Positions 9,320 through 21,106 of a DNA stretch of 64,000 bases are shown here, one piece after another. Numbering within the stretch: position 1 is the stretch's first letter; each line of letters begins with the position of its first letter. Origin of the DNA: Methyloterricola oryzae (lineage in GTDB: Bacteria; Pseudomonadota; Gammaproteobacteria; Methylococcales; Methylococcaceae); contig NZ_JYNS01000011.1 of the NCBI RefSeq assembly GCF_000934725.1, positions 83,327-147,326 of the forward strand, in the 5' to 3' direction. The position numbers and the translations under genes are program-made. The notes under the pieces were generated by a model. The model saw only the letters and a program-made list of their open reading frames with translations. It was not told where the DNA came from and did no database searches.

Positions 9320-9940
9320 GTGCTGCATGAACTCATCAACTGGCTCGTGAACACCATAGGCGCCATGGGCTACCTGGGCGTGTTCCTGCTCATGGCCATG
9401 GAAAGCTCGGTCATCCCCGTACCCAGCGAGGTGGTGATCCCGCCGGCGGGCTATCTGGCCCAGCAAGGCAAGATGCACATGGGGCTGGTGATAATGTCCG
9501 GCACCCTGGGCAGCCTGGTGGGAGCCTACGCCAACTATTTTGCCGCCCGCTATCTGGGCCGACCGCTCTTACTCAAATACGGTCGCTACGTCTGGATCAC
9601 CGAGGAGCACTTCGAACAGGTGGAGACATATTTCCGACGCCACGGCGAAATCTCCACCTTCATCGGCAGACTTTTGCCGGTGGTGCGGCACCTCATCTCA
9701 CTGCCCGCCGGTCTGGCCGGCATGAATCACCTGCGCTTCTCACTATACACCCTGCTGGGGTCTGCCATCTGGGTCACCGTGTTGGCCTGGATCGGCTACT
9801 TCATCGGTGAGAACGAGGAACTGATCCTGAAATACTCTCATCAGGCGGTTCTGGATGTGATTGCCTTCAGCGCACTCCTGGTTGCCGGTTACATTTGGTG
9901 GCATCGGCGCAAGGCTGCACGTTCGGAGGTATCCGGCTAA
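9320..9940 (+). CDS. DedA family membrane protein
   Basis: This is a 206-residue inner-membrane protein of the DedA/VTT family, now linked to undecaprenyl-phosphate and phospholipid flipping. Family hallmarks are the early re-entrant segment with Glu and Pro (MESSVIPVPSEVVIPPAG, about 29-46) and the R-x(3)-P motif region GRLLPVVRHLISLPAG at about 115-130. The start is GTG with GGAG 6 bases upstream. The specific lipid substrate cannot be told from sequence. It follows pcm and precedes an alcohol dehydrogenase by 13 bp. Confidence 0.9.
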   Translation: MLHELINWLVNTIGAMGYLGVFLLMAMESSVIPVPSEVVIPPAGYLAQQGKMHMGLVIMSGTLGSLVGAYANYFAARYLGRPLLLKYGRYVWITEEHFEQVETYFRRHGEISTFIGRLLPVVRHLISLPAGLAGMNHLRFSLYTLLGSAIWVTVLAWIGYFIGENEELILKYSHQAVLDVIAFSALLVAGYIWWHRRKAARSEVSG

Positions 9941-9953
9941 CCCGGATTCCTGC

Positions 9954-11150
9954 ATGACCCTTTCGCCTTTTGCCATCGGCCGTCTGCCTCGCATCCTGTT
10001 CGGGGCGGGCCAGTTGCAAGCCCTGCCCTCCCTGGTCCGGCAGTTTGGTGTCCGAACCCTCCTGATCACGGGCGCGCGCTCCTTCCGTGATTCAACCCAC
10101 TGGGTCTGGCTGCAAGACCAATTGACCGGATTCGGCGTCGCGACGGTAGACATGCGGATAAGCGGCGAACCGTCCCCAGACCTGGTAGACGAGGCTGTAG
10201 CGCGCTGGCATGGCACGGGCGTCTCCTCGGTGGTGGCCATTGGCGGCGGTAGCGTGCTGGATGCTGGCAAGGCCATCGCGGGACTTTTGCCTTTCGGAAA
10301 CTCGGTGATGGATCACCTGGAAGGTGTCGGCCGCGATATTCCCTACCAGGGCCCCGCCCTGCCCTTCATCGCCGTGCCTACCACCGCGGGAACGGGCAGC
10401 GAAGCCACTAAGAACGCGGTCCTGAGCCGCCACGGTGAGACCGGTTTCAAGAAATCCTTCCGCCACGACACCCTAGTGCCGGAATATGCCATCGTCGACC
10501 CGGATTTGCTGGCCACCTGCCCGCCGGACCTCATTGCGGCCGATGGCATGGACGCCTTCACCCAGTTACTGGAATCCTATGTCTCCGCCAAGGCCAACCC
10601 ATTCACCGATGCGCTCGCCCTGAGCGGTATGGAGTGGTTCCGGCGCGGCTTCTTCGACGCCCTGGCGGGCGGTGACGGCGATGCGGCTCGCTTAGGCAGG
10701 GCCGCCATCGCCTATGCGTCGCTGCTTTCCGGCATTACCCTGGCGCAAGCTGGGCTCGGCAGCGTGCACGGCCTCGCCGCACCGCTGGGCGCCTTTTTTC
10801 CCATTCTCCACGGCATTGCTTGCGGGACATTGCTGGCGGAAGCGACGGCGGTCAATGTGCGCGCCTTGTGCGAGCGCGGCGAGGACAGCCCGGCATTGGC
10901 GAAGTATGCGCAGGTCAGCGCGCTACTGAACAGCCAGGCCTATACTGATGATCATCACGCGGCAATGGCGCTGGTCGAACTGCTCAGGGAATGGACCCGC
11001 CGTCTCGGTCTCAAGCGATTGGGCGAGTTCGGTATCCATGCAGGCGACATCGACCGCATTGTTGCCAACGCAAGGGGAAGCAGCATGCAGACCAATCCAC
11101 TCCTACTGACCGACGCGGAATTGGCCGAGATTCTGACTGCCCGGCTCTAG
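9954..11150 (+). CDS. Iron-containing (group III) alcohol dehydrogenase
   Basis: This is a 398-residue metal-dependent NAD(P)-alcohol dehydrogenase. The N-terminal Rossmann-like half carries the nucleotide motif GGGSVLDAGKAI (about 94-105) and the C-terminal helical half carries the metal ligands in DGMDAFTQLLESY, GSVHGLAAPLG and PILHGIACG. The ATG at 9954 is chosen because it begins the family N-terminus (SPFAIGRLPRILFGAG); a longer frame would overlap DedA. The physiological substrate is unknown. It may be in one unit with DedA, 13 bp away. Confidence 0.92.
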   Translation: MTLSPFAIGRLPRILFGAGQLQALPSLVRQFGVRTLLITGARSFRDSTHWVWLQDQLTGFGVATVDMRISGEPSPDLVDEAVARWHGTGVSSVVAIGGGSVLDAGKAIAGLLPFGNSVMDHLEGVGRDIPYQGPALPFIAVPTTAGTGSEATKNAVLSRHGETGFKKSFRHDTLVPEYAIVDPDLLATCPPDLIAADGMDAFTQLLESYVSAKANPFTDALALSGMEWFRRGFFDALAGGDGDAARLGRAAIAYASLLSGITLAQAGLGSVHGLAAPLGAFFPILHGIACGTLLAEATAVNVRALCERGEDSPALAKYAQVSALLNSQAYTDDHHAAMALVELLREWTRRLGLKRLGEFGIHAGDIDRIVANARGSSMQTNPLLLTDAELAEILTARL

Positions 11151-11210
11151 CCCCCAACCTCGATACTTGAAGCTCGCCTTCACATACGAATTCGCCCAGG
11201 GAGACCCACA

Positions 11211-13889
11211 ATGGGTAGGCATTATCTGGAACACCTGTTCAACCCGAGGTCCATCGCCGTGTTCGGCGCCAGCGAACTGCCCGAATCGGTGGGTGGACGC
11301 GTCTACCACAATCTGATCGCTTCCGGCTTCAAAGGGCCAGTCTATCCGGTCAACCCCAAATACCAGCAGATCGGCGACAAACCTTGTTATCACTCGATCC
11401 ATGAAATCGGCGAGACCGTGGACCTGGCGGTCGTCGCAACACCTGCGGCCACGGTTCCGGGGCTCATCAATGCCTGCGGCGAGCACCACGTGCAAGCCGC
11501 CATCATCCTTTCCGCCGGATTCGGAGAGCAGGCGGGGGCGGGGAAGGCACTGGAGCGTTCGCTACTGGACGAGGCACGTCGGGCCAACATACGAATTCTT
11601 GGCCCCAACTGTTTGGGGCTGATGCGGCCCGCCATCGGACTCAATGCCACCTTCAGCAACAACGTGGCTCAGAGCGGTTCCCTGGCGCTCATCTCACAGT
11701 CCGGCGCCCTGTGCACCGCCATCTTGGACTGGGCCAGCGGCCATCAGGTGGGCTTTTCCGCCATGGTCTCGGTAGGCGACACCGCGGACGTGGGCTTTGG
11801 CGACATCCTCGATTATCTGTCGATGGACCCCCAAACCCGCAGCATCCTCATGTATGTGGAGGGGGTGCGGGACGCACGAAACTTCATGAGCGGCCTCAGG
11901 GCCGCGGCGCGACTCAAGCCGGTGATCGTGATCAAGGCAGGCCGGCACGCGGAAGGCTCCCGCGCCGCCATGTCCCACACCGGCTCCCTGGTAGGTTCGG
12001 ACGATGTCTTCGACGCCGCGTTGGAGCGCGCCGGCGTGGTGCGCGCCAACACCATCGAGCAGTTGTTCGCCGCCGCGCAATTGCTCTCGACACCACAACG
12101 GGTGTCGGGAAACCGCCTGGCCATCATCACCAATGCGGGTGGACCCGGCGTGATGGCCACAGACCGGGCCGTGGAACAGGGCATCCGGCTCGCAGAGTTA
12201 AGCGAAAGCACCATTGGCCGCCTGAACCAGGCATTGCCCAAAAGCTGGTCGCACAACAATCCCGTGGACATTTTGGGCGACGCCACGCCCGAGCGCTATC
12301 GCGCGGCGACGGAGATCTGCCTGGCCGACGAGCAGGTGGATGGGGTCCTGGTGATGTTGACGCCGCAGGCCATGACCGAACCTACCGATGCCGCTCATGC
12401 CGTGATCAAGGCGGCCAATCCGCAGCGCAAGCCGATCCTCAGCTGCTGGCTGGGAGAAAAACAGGTACGCAAAGGCCGTGAAGCCTTCGCGCGCAAACGC
12501 ATCCCCACCTTCATCAATCCCGAGAGCGCACTGGAGGCTTTCGGCTATCTGTCGGAATTCCGTCGCAACCAGGAACTGTTGATGCAAGCGCCAGGGCCTC
12601 TGGCGGAACTCGATGCGCCGGATGTGGAAGGCGCTCAACTCATCATCGAAGGCGCCCTGGCGGAAGACCGCACTCTGCTCAGTTCGCTGGAAACCAAGGC
12701 CTTGCTGCGGGCTTTCAACGTGCCCATGTTGCCGGCCATGACCGCACGCACACCCAACGAAGCGCTGGCCGCGGCGGAATACCTCGGTTTCCCAGTGGCC
12801 ATGAAGATTCTCTCGCCCGACATCACCCATAAGTCCGACGTGGGCGGCGTCTGGCTCAACATCAACCGCGCCCAGGCGGTGCGGCATATTTTTGCCGAGA
12901 TGCTGGACCACGTACGCGAGGCCAAGCCCGACGCGCGGGTCGAGGGCGTCAGCATCGAAAAGATGTATCGCCGTCCCCACGGGCGCGAAGTACTGGTGGG
13001 GGTGATCGACGACCCGGCCTTTGGCCCCGTCATCACCTTCGGCGCCGGCGGCACCGCCGTGGAGATACTCAAGGACCGCGCGGTAGCTCTCCCGCCCCTG
13101 AACGACCACATCGCCCGTTCCATGATCCGGCAGACCCATGTCTCAAGGATGCTGCAGCGCTTCCGCAACCTGCCTCCGGCCAACCTGGATGCCGTCACCC
13201 ACGTGCTGTTGCGCGTTTCGGAAATGGTATGCGAACTGCCCCAGATCAAGGAGATGGACATCAATCCGCTGATGGTGGACGAAGATGGCGCCTGGGCCCT
13301 CGATGCGCGCATCGTGGTCCATTACAAACCACCCGGCCAGCGCCCTTACGATCACATGGCCATCCACCCCTACCCCAGCCATCTGGTCAGTTCCTTTCAA
13401 CTCTTCGACGGCACCGACATCACCATCCGACCGATCCGCCCGGAGGACGCTGAGATGGAAAAGGACTTCGTGCGCAACCTGTCGCCGGAGGCGCGCTATT
13501 TCCGCTTCATGGAATCCCTGCAGGAACTCAGCCAGGAGATGCTGATCCGGTTCACCCAGTTGGACTACAGCCGGGAACTCGCCTTCATCGCCACCATCAA
13601 GCGCGACTCCTCAGAAGTCGAACTTGGCGTGGCGCGTTATTTCTCCAACCCGGACGGGGAAAGTGGCGAAATAGCCCTGGTAGTGTTGGACGAGTGGCAG
13701 AACAAAGGCATCGGCACCCGCCTCATGAGTTGCGTCATCGACGCGGCGCGGGAGAAGGGTTTCAACTCGCTGCACGGCGAAGTATTGGCCAACAACGTAA
13801 AGATGCTGTACCTGATGACCAAATTAGGCTTTACCCACCGCTCCAAACCCGACGAACCGGGCGTCGTGCTGGTGACCAAACATTTATGA
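11211..13889 (+). CDS. Fused ADP-forming acyl-CoA synthetase / GNAT acetyltransferase (Pat-like)
   Basis: This is an 892-residue protein with the domain order of the Salmonella/E. coli protein lysine acetyltransferase Pat (YfiQ/PatZ). A CoA-binding and succinyl-CoA-ligase-like region lies at about 1-470 (FNPRSIAVFGAS, LISQSGALCTAI, ATP-phosphate loop around MSHTGSLVG), an ATP-grasp domain at about 490-715, and a C-terminal GNAT domain at about 735-892 with the acetyl-CoA loop WQNKGIGTRL. In Pat the ligase part is non-catalytic and the GNAT part acetylates enzymes such as acetyl-CoA synthetase. The SD AGGGAG precedes the ATG. The histidine phosphorylated in true ADP-forming ligases appears present in SHTG, so residual ligase activity cannot be excluded. 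Confidence 0.9.
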   Translation: MGRHYLEHLFNPRSIAVFGASELPESVGGRVYHNLIASGFKGPVYPVNPKYQQIGDKPCYHSIHEIGETVDLAVVATPAATVPGLINACGEHHVQAAIILSAGFGEQAGAGKALERSLLDEARRANIRILGPNCLGLMRPAIGLNATFSNNVAQSGSLALISQSGALCTAILDWASGHQVGFSAMVSVGDTADVGFGDILDYLSMDPQTRSILMYVEGVRDARNFMSGLRAAARLKPVIVIKAGRHAEGSRAAMSHTGSLVGSDDVFDAALERAGVVRANTIEQLFAAAQLLSTPQRVSGNRLAIITNAGGPGVMATDRAVEQGIRLAELSESTIGRLNQALPKSWSHNNPVDILGDATPERYRAATEICLADEQVDGVLVMLTPQAMTEPTDAAHAVIKAANPQRKPILSCWLGEKQVRKGREAFARKRIPTFINPESALEAFGYLSEFRRNQELLMQAPGPLAELDAPDVEGAQLIIEGALAEDRTLLSSLETKALLRAFNVPMLPAMTARTPNEALAAAEYLGFPVAMKILSPDITHKSDVGGVWLNINRAQAVRHIFAEMLDHVREAKPDARVEGVSIEKMYRRPHGREVLVGVIDDPAFGPVITFGAGGTAVEILKDRAVALPPLNDHIARSMIRQTHVSRMLQRFRNLPPANLDAVTHVLLRVSEMVCELPQIKEMDINPLMVDEDGAWALDARIVVHYKPPGQRPYDHMAIHPYPSHLVSSFQLFDGTDITIRPIRPEDAEMEKDFVRNLSPEARYFRFMESLQELSQEMLIRFTQLDYSRELAFIATIKRDSSEVELGVARYFSNPDGESGEIALVVLDEWQNKGIGTRLMSCVIDAAREKGFNSLHGEVLANNVKMLYLMTKLGFTHRSKPDEPGVVLVTKHL

Positions 13890-14073
13890 TACCTCGCGGA
13901 GTCATACCTTCCAACTTAACCTACCGAGCACCGCACTCTGGCTAGGGCCAGCCAGCCATAACCGAAAATCTCTGTTCGGATAGGCTTTGACGTTAATGAA
14001 ACGCTTGACCCCATGGCCCGACCGGATCCGGACCTACTTTCAATTCCCACTGCCGCCAAGCAGCGTCTTCGAC

Positions 14074-14181
14074 TTAACAGGGTATTGAAATTCTCAATGC
14101 GCCTACAGTCAATAGTAGGCCACGATGACAAATATGACCTACATATTGTGTGTGGGGGGTCGTTTTTCAACACCCTGTTAA
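14074..14181. repeat. MITE-like element bounded by 17-bp inverted repeats
   Basis: TTAACAGGGTATTGAAA at 14074-14090 is matched in reverse complement at 14165-14181 with 16 of 17 positions identical. The 74 bases between do not code. Terminal inverted repeats around a short non-coding core are typical of a MITE or of the remnant ends of an insertion sequence; alternatively the RNA would form a long imperfect hairpin. Confidence 0.5.
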
Positions 14182-14226
14182 ATGACAGTTTTTAATCACC
14201 TTCTCTCTTGGAAGTTTCTGCTCCAT

Positions 14227-16467
<2,241 letters not shown>

Positions 16468-16471
<4 letters not shown>

Positions 16472-17169
16472 GGCTTGCCGTGATTCCCGCACGTGGCGGC
16501 AGCGCACGCATTCCGCGGAAGAATATCCGACTTTTCGCCGGCCGCCCCATCATCGCACATTCGATTGAGGCCGCCTTGAGCGCCGGCCTTTTCGATCGGG
16601 TCATGGTATCCACCGAGGATACGGAAATCGCGCAAGTGGCCCAGCACTGGGGGGCTGAGATACCGTTCATGAGGCCGCCCAGTCTTGCCGATGCGCATAC
16701 CGGTACCCACGCGGTGGTGAGACAGGCCGTCCAATGGCATTTGGAGCACAGTCAGCCGGTCGAGCATGCCTGCTGCATCTACGCTACCGCGCCGTTCGTC
16801 CGCGCGCAGGACCTTTCCGAAGCCTACAGAAAGCTCGTGGAATCTGGAAAGTCGTTCGTTTTTTCGGTAACCCAGTTCGAATTCCCGATCCAGCGGGCGC
16901 TATCCCTCAGCCGGGACGGGGCCGTCCATGCCCTTTACCCTCAGTTCCGGGAGACCCGCTCCCAGGACCTGGAGCCCGCTTGGCACGACGCCGGCCAATT
17001 CTACTGGGGGACCGCCGGAGCGTGGCTCGATAATACCGCGCTGTTTTCCCCGGCTTCGCTGGGATTCGCGTTACCTTCGCACCGGGTCCAGGATATCGAC
17101 ACTGAGGAGGACTGGCAGCGCGCCGAAGTGCTATTCGAAATACTAGCCAGGGGCCTTGGGCAGAAATGA
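16468..17169 (+). CDS. pseF: Pseudaminic acid cytidylyltransferase
   Basis: This is a 233-residue CMP-sugar synthetase that activates the nonulosonic acid with CTP. The nucleotide-binding N-terminus IPARGGSARIPRKNIRLFAG is the signature of the NeuA/PseF family, and the size and DIDTEEDWQRAE C-terminal motif match PseF. Its position between pseC and pseG supports pseudaminic rather than sialic or legionaminic acid. Confidence 0.94.
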
Positions 17170-18194
17170 GAGTTCTATTCCGCGCCGATGCTTCGACATC
17201 CATAGGCAGCGGCCATGTGATGCGTTGCCTGGCGCTCGCCGCGGAACTGCACCGCCAGGGCGCGAGCCACACGGCATTTATTTGCCGCGACTTGCCCGGC
17301 AGTCTCGCTAAGGCGATCCGCGCCGGCGGACATCGTCTGTATCTGTTACCAAACAATGCGGATTGGACGGCAGCGGCTGATGCGCGCACCTGTCTGGCGG
17401 CACTGGAAACTACCAATTGGGATTGGCTGGTGGTGGACCATTACGAACTAGACCCAGCCTGGGAAGACTGTCTGAGGCGACATGCCAAACGGGTTCTCGC
17501 CATTGACGATCTGGGCGGACGACACTTATGCGATTTGTTGCTCGACCAGAATCTCAAATCCGGAATTCACGACCTTTACGCCCAGCACACACCGGCCACC
17601 TGCCGGAAACTGCTTGGACCGCGGTACGCCTTAATGCGGCGACAGTTCGTGGACGCCCGCAATATCCGGTCAGACGACTCTCGGGTACGTCGGATCTTGG
17701 TTTGCTTCGGCGGAGGTGATACCACCTTGCCACTGCAGAAGACGCTGGCGGCGCTGCATTATCCCGGGAAAGCGGGGGTCGCCATCGATGTCGTGCTGGC
17801 GCGATCCGACCGCTCGCTTCTCGAACAGGAATGTCTGGGCCTGCCCTCCGTCATTTTGCACGACGGCGTGGAAGACATGGCGCATCTGATGGCGCAGGCA
17901 GATCTGGCCATTGGCGCGGGGGGCAGCAGCACCTGGGAACGCTGCTGCATGGGACTGCCCGCCCTGACGGTAAGCCTGGCCGACAATCAGGACGCCATCG
18001 CCGAACAAGCGGATCGGATCGGTGTGGCCCGACACCTAGGGCGCCTTGAGACCCTCACCGTGCAAGGGCTCAGTCGCGCCGTTCACGACCTGATCGACGA
18101 TTCCGCCGGAAGAACCGCAATGTCGCGGGCCGGCATGGCGCTGGTCGACGGCCTCGGGGCAAAACGAGTTGTACAAGCCATGGGGGAAATCTGA
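17166..18194 (+). CDS. pseG: UDP-2,4-diamido-trideoxy-altropyranose hydrolase
   Basis: This is a 342-residue GT-B-fold hydrolase that removes UDP from the 2,4-diamido-2,4,6-trideoxy-L-altrose nucleotide. The N-terminus RADASTSIGSGHVMRCLALA (the Gly-rich loop with catalytic His) and the UDP-binding GAGGSSTWERCCMGLP motif match PseG. It overlaps pseF by 4 bases and is followed with no gap by the formyltransferase gene. PseG normally acts on the product of PseH, so it must here accept whatever the next gene makes. Confidence 0.94.
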   Translation: MRVLFRADASTSIGSGHVMRCLALAAELHRQGASHTAFICRDLPGSLAKAIRAGGHRLYLLPNNADWTAAADARTCLAALETTNWDWLVVDHYELDPAWEDCLRRHAKRVLAIDDLGGRHLCDLLLDQNLKSGIHDLYAQHTPATCRKLLGPRYALMRRQFVDARNIRSDDSRVRRILVCFGGGDTTLPLQKTLAALHYPGKAGVAIDVVLARSDRSLLEQECLGLPSVILHDGVEDMAHLMAQADLAIGAGGSSTWERCCMGLPALTVSLADNQDAIAEQADRIGVARHLGRLETLTVQGLSRAVHDLIDDSAGRTAMSRAGMALVDGLGAKRVVQAMGEI

Positions 18195-18791
18195 ATGCGT
18201 ATTCTGCTCTTGGGCCCTGAGCGTCTAAGCCTCCTGGGTTTTTTGAAAACCTTCGGCGACGAAGTTAGCCGGACCGAGGAGCGCTTGCCGACGCTCACCC
18301 GGTCCAGGCCTGATTACGATTTTATCGTCAGTTATGGCTACCGCCATCTGATCCGACCGGACTGGATCGCGGCCTTCCCGCAACAAGTTGTCAATCTGCA
18401 CATTTCCTATTTGCCATGGAATCGGGGATCGGACCCGAATCTCTGGTCGTTTCTGGACGATACCCCCAAGGGTGTCAGCCTTCACTTCGTCGATGCGGGG
18501 CTCGACACTGGCCCGCTTATCGCCCAGCGCGAGGTCGCCATGCAGGAAGCTCAGGAGACCCTGGCAAGCAGTTATGTGTGCCTCAACGAGGCGATGGAAG
18601 AATTGTTTCGTGAGCATTGGCCCGTCATCCGCGCAGGCAAGTCCGTTCCCGTGAAGCAAATCGGCGCAGGCAGCAGCCACCGGCTCAAGGACCGAGAAGC
18701 GGTGGCCCACCTGCTGACACAGGGATGGAAAACGCCCGTGTCGGAATTGGTAGCCGCCTATCGCGCCATGAAGGAGGCTGGAATTGCATAG
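18195..18791 (+). CDS. Sugar N-formyltransferase in the pse operon (replaces pseH)
   Basis: This is a 198-residue protein with the catalytic half of the methionyl-tRNA formyltransferase family and no C-terminal tRNA-binding domain. The formyl-transfer residues are visible: Asn and His in VVNLHISYLPWNRG (about 63-76) and Asp in DAGLDTGPLIAQ (about 102-113), the N-x-H...D triad of the fold. Such short enzymes (VioF and WlaRD types) use N10-formyl-tetrahydrofolate to formylate amino sugars. It occupies the slot in the operon where pseH (N-acetyltransferase) is normally found, between pseG and pseI. I infer that it formylates the C4 amine of the PseC product, which becomes N7 of the finished pseudaminic acid. 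Confidence 0.85.
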   Translation: MRILLLGPERLSLLGFLKTFGDEVSRTEERLPTLTRSRPDYDFIVSYGYRHLIRPDWIAAFPQQVVNLHISYLPWNRGSDPNLWSFLDDTPKGVSLHFVDAGLDTGPLIAQREVAMQEAQETLASSYVCLNEAMEELFREHWPVIRAGKSVPVKQIGAGSSHRLKDREAVAHLLTQGWKTPVSELVAAYRAMKEAGIA

Positions 18792-19833
18792 ACCGTCGAT
18801 TTCATTGTCCGGTCGCGAGCTTGGGTACGCGAATCCGCCCCTGGTGATTGCGGAAATGTCCGGCAATCACAACCAGTCCTTGGAAAGGGCTTTGGCCATC
18901 GTCGACGCAGCCAGCCGGGCGGGTGCCCATGCCCTTAAAATTCAGACCTATACCGCCGACACGATGACCCTGGACTTAGATGTAGGCGAGTTCCACATCG
19001 AGCATCCCCTATGGGGCGGCCAATCCCTGCATAAGCTTTACCGCCAAGCCTACACTCCCTGGGAGTGGCACGCGCCGATCTTTGCCCGGGCACGGTCGCT
19101 GGGACTCATTCCATTTTCCACGCCATTCGACGAGAGCGCCGTCGATTTCCTGGAATCTCTCGGCGCACCGGCTTACAAGATTGCCTCGTTCGAGAATACT
19201 GACCTGCCGCTTATCCGCAAGGCGGCGGCTACCGGGAAACCCCTCATCCTGTCCACCGGCATGGCCAACCTGGCGGAGCTTGATGAGACCGTGAGGGCCG
19301 CTCGCGCCGCAGGATGCCGGGAACTCATCCTACTCAAATGCACCAGCACCTACCCTGCCAGCCCGGAAAACTCTCATCTGCGCACCATTGCGCATATGCG
19401 CGACATGTTCAATTGCGAAGTAGGGTTGTCCGACCACACGATGGGCATCGGTGCCGCCGTGGCCGCTGTGGCTCTCGGGGCCACGGTGATTGAAAAGCAC
19501 TTTACGCTGTCGCGCGCCGACGGTGGCGTGGACGCCGCGTTTTCGCTGGAGCCAGGCGAATTGGCCAGTCTGGTGATCGAAAGCGAACGGGCGTGGAAAG
19601 CTCTAGGCGAAGTCAATTACGGCCCACACGATGCCGAACGCCAATCCATGGTTTTCCGCCGCTCCCTCTACATCATCCGCGATTTGGTTGCTGGCGAGCG
19701 TTTGTCTGCCGAGAATGTCCGCGCGATACGGCCAGGATTCGGGTTGCCAACCAAGTACCTCGACGTGATCATCGGGAGGCCGGTCCGGAGCGATGTCGCA
19801 AAGGGTACCCCCGTAAGCTGGGATTTAATTTAG
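18784..19833 (+). CDS. pseI: Pseudaminic acid synthase
   Basis: This is a 349-residue NeuB-family synthase that condenses phosphoenolpyruvate with the 6-deoxy-diamido-altrose. A TIM barrel (about 15-275) carries IAEMSGNHNQSLERA and the family loops STGMANLAELDE and SDHTMG, and a C-terminal SAF antifreeze-like domain (about 285-349) has FRRSLYIIRDLVAGE. The start is TTG, supported by a perfect AAGGAGG six bases upstream and by an 8-base overlap with the formyltransferase gene; the first internal ATG would remove barrel strand 1. Confidence 0.94.
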   Translation: MHRPSISLSGRELGYANPPLVIAEMSGNHNQSLERALAIVDAASRAGAHALKIQTYTADTMTLDLDVGEFHIEHPLWGGQSLHKLYRQAYTPWEWHAPIFARARSLGLIPFSTPFDESAVDFLESLGAPAYKIASFENTDLPLIRKAAATGKPLILSTGMANLAELDETVRAARAAGCRELILLKCTSTYPASPENSHLRTIAHMRDMFNCEVGLSDHTMGIGAAVAAVALGATVIEKHFTLSRADGGVDAAFSLEPGELASLVIESERAWKALGEVNYGPHDAERQSMVFRRSLYIIRDLVAGERLSAENVRAIRPGFGLPTKYLDVIIGRPVRSDVAKGTPVSWDLI

Positions 19834-19852
19834 TTTCCAACGAGGCAGTCAC

Positions 19853-21106
19853 ATGCAAGTGAATGAATTGATCCAGTGGAAAACGCAGGCCTGGAAGGAC
19901 CCGCAGATGGTCGCCTGGTACGACCAGCGCATGCGCGACGAATCAGGGATCAACCGGCTGAAGAACCATATCGAAATCCGGTTGTGCTCTGCCTTGGCGG
20001 CGGGGGAAGAATTGCTGGATGTAGGAACCGGAACTGGGCGGGCATCAATTCCCCTCGCCAGGCAGGGCTTCAAGGTCAGTGCCGTTGACAGTTCTCAGGC
20101 CATGCTGAAGCAATGCGCCTTGTTGGCTGGAGACCTCAAGATGGAATTCAAAGTGGCGGATGTGGCCACGCTACCTTTTCGCGCTGGGCGTTTCAATACG
20201 GTCATGGGACTGAACGTACTGGTCCATTTCCCGCACGTGGACTCAGTCCTTCGCGAGTGGCAGCGCGTCTGCAAACCCGGTGGGCGACTTTTTTTCGATC
20301 TCCTCTCCAAGGACCACTATTGCGCGGCACATGGCATCTCCGAACCGGAAGCAGACAGGCAGCTGAACAACGTCCAGTTCGACCGCTACAACATGGCCCT
20401 CTCTAGCCGTGACGTCGTCAACCTGGCCGATTCCCTGGGCTTGTCCATCGTCAGCGTCATCCCTTACGGTTTCTTCATCATGGGCTATCCAAACTACTGG
20501 CTGGAGAAAACCTTGGAGAGGACCCATAGCTGGAAGCGCTTCCTCGGCCTGCTCAAATCGGATGACTCGCTCTTTAACTTCGCCGCGTTCATCGACGCCA
20601 ACCTGGTCAACCTGCTGCCCCCACTGGCAGCCCCGCGTATTATGATCGCCTTCGACAACAAACCAGACAGGGATGGCAACCAAGCGTGGTTTGAGCGATG
20701 GTCCAACTTTCAACGCGAAGCCGCCACCCGTGAAATAGATCTGGCCTTTCTGCGTAGCCGCATCCCGACCCTAGACGAAAACTGGCGGCGTGAGCTGAAC
20801 GGCCACCTCCGTCACCCACGGAACCTCGTTTTCCTATATCAGACGTTCGAGACCTTGCGGCTAGTATTGCCGTCGCTGAACCTGGAGGGCCTGATTGACG
20901 GGGAATGGCTGAGCACTCTGGAGAGTTGGCGTAGGCAGGACGCGGCGGATCGTCAGCTCATGGATTTCTGCCGTAACTGGCCGGCAGGGACAGGGGCCGC
21001 AACGGCGCTCGATTTCGCGGGCATCCCGCTGGCGCCCGGCTTCGAATACGCGTTGATGAACCGCTTGGTCGCTTGCTACAACGTCCGAAAGGCTGACGCC
21101 TTATGA
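19853..21106 (+). CDS. SAM-dependent methyltransferase with C-terminal extension
   Basis: This is a 417-residue protein. Residues about 40-165 form a class I methyltransferase domain with motif I LLDVGTGTGRASIPLA and later NTVMGLNVLVHFPHVDSV. The remaining 230 residues are helical and match no family I recognise. GAGG lies 8 bases before the ATG. The stop overlaps the start of the giant glycosyltransferase gene by 4 bases. A role in methylating a sugar of the flagellar or surface glycan is likely from context but not proven. Confidence 0.75.
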   Translation: MQVNELIQWKTQAWKDPQMVAWYDQRMRDESGINRLKNHIEIRLCSALAAGEELLDVGTGTGRASIPLARQGFKVSAVDSSQAMLKQCALLAGDLKMEFKVADVATLPFRAGRFNTVMGLNVLVHFPHVDSVLREWQRVCKPGGRLFFDLLSKDHYCAAHGISEPEADRQLNNVQFDRYNMALSSRDVVNLADSLGLSIVSVIPYGFFIMGYPNYWLEKTLERTHSWKRFLGLLKSDDSLFNFAAFIDANLVNLLPPLAAPRIMIAFDNKPDRDGNQAWFERWSNFQREAATREIDLAFLRSRIPTLDENWRRELNGHLRHPRNLVFLYQTFETLRLVLPSLNLEGLIDGEWLSTLESWRRQDAADRQLMDFCRNWPAGTGAATALDFAGIPLAPGFEYALMNRLVACYNVRKADAL

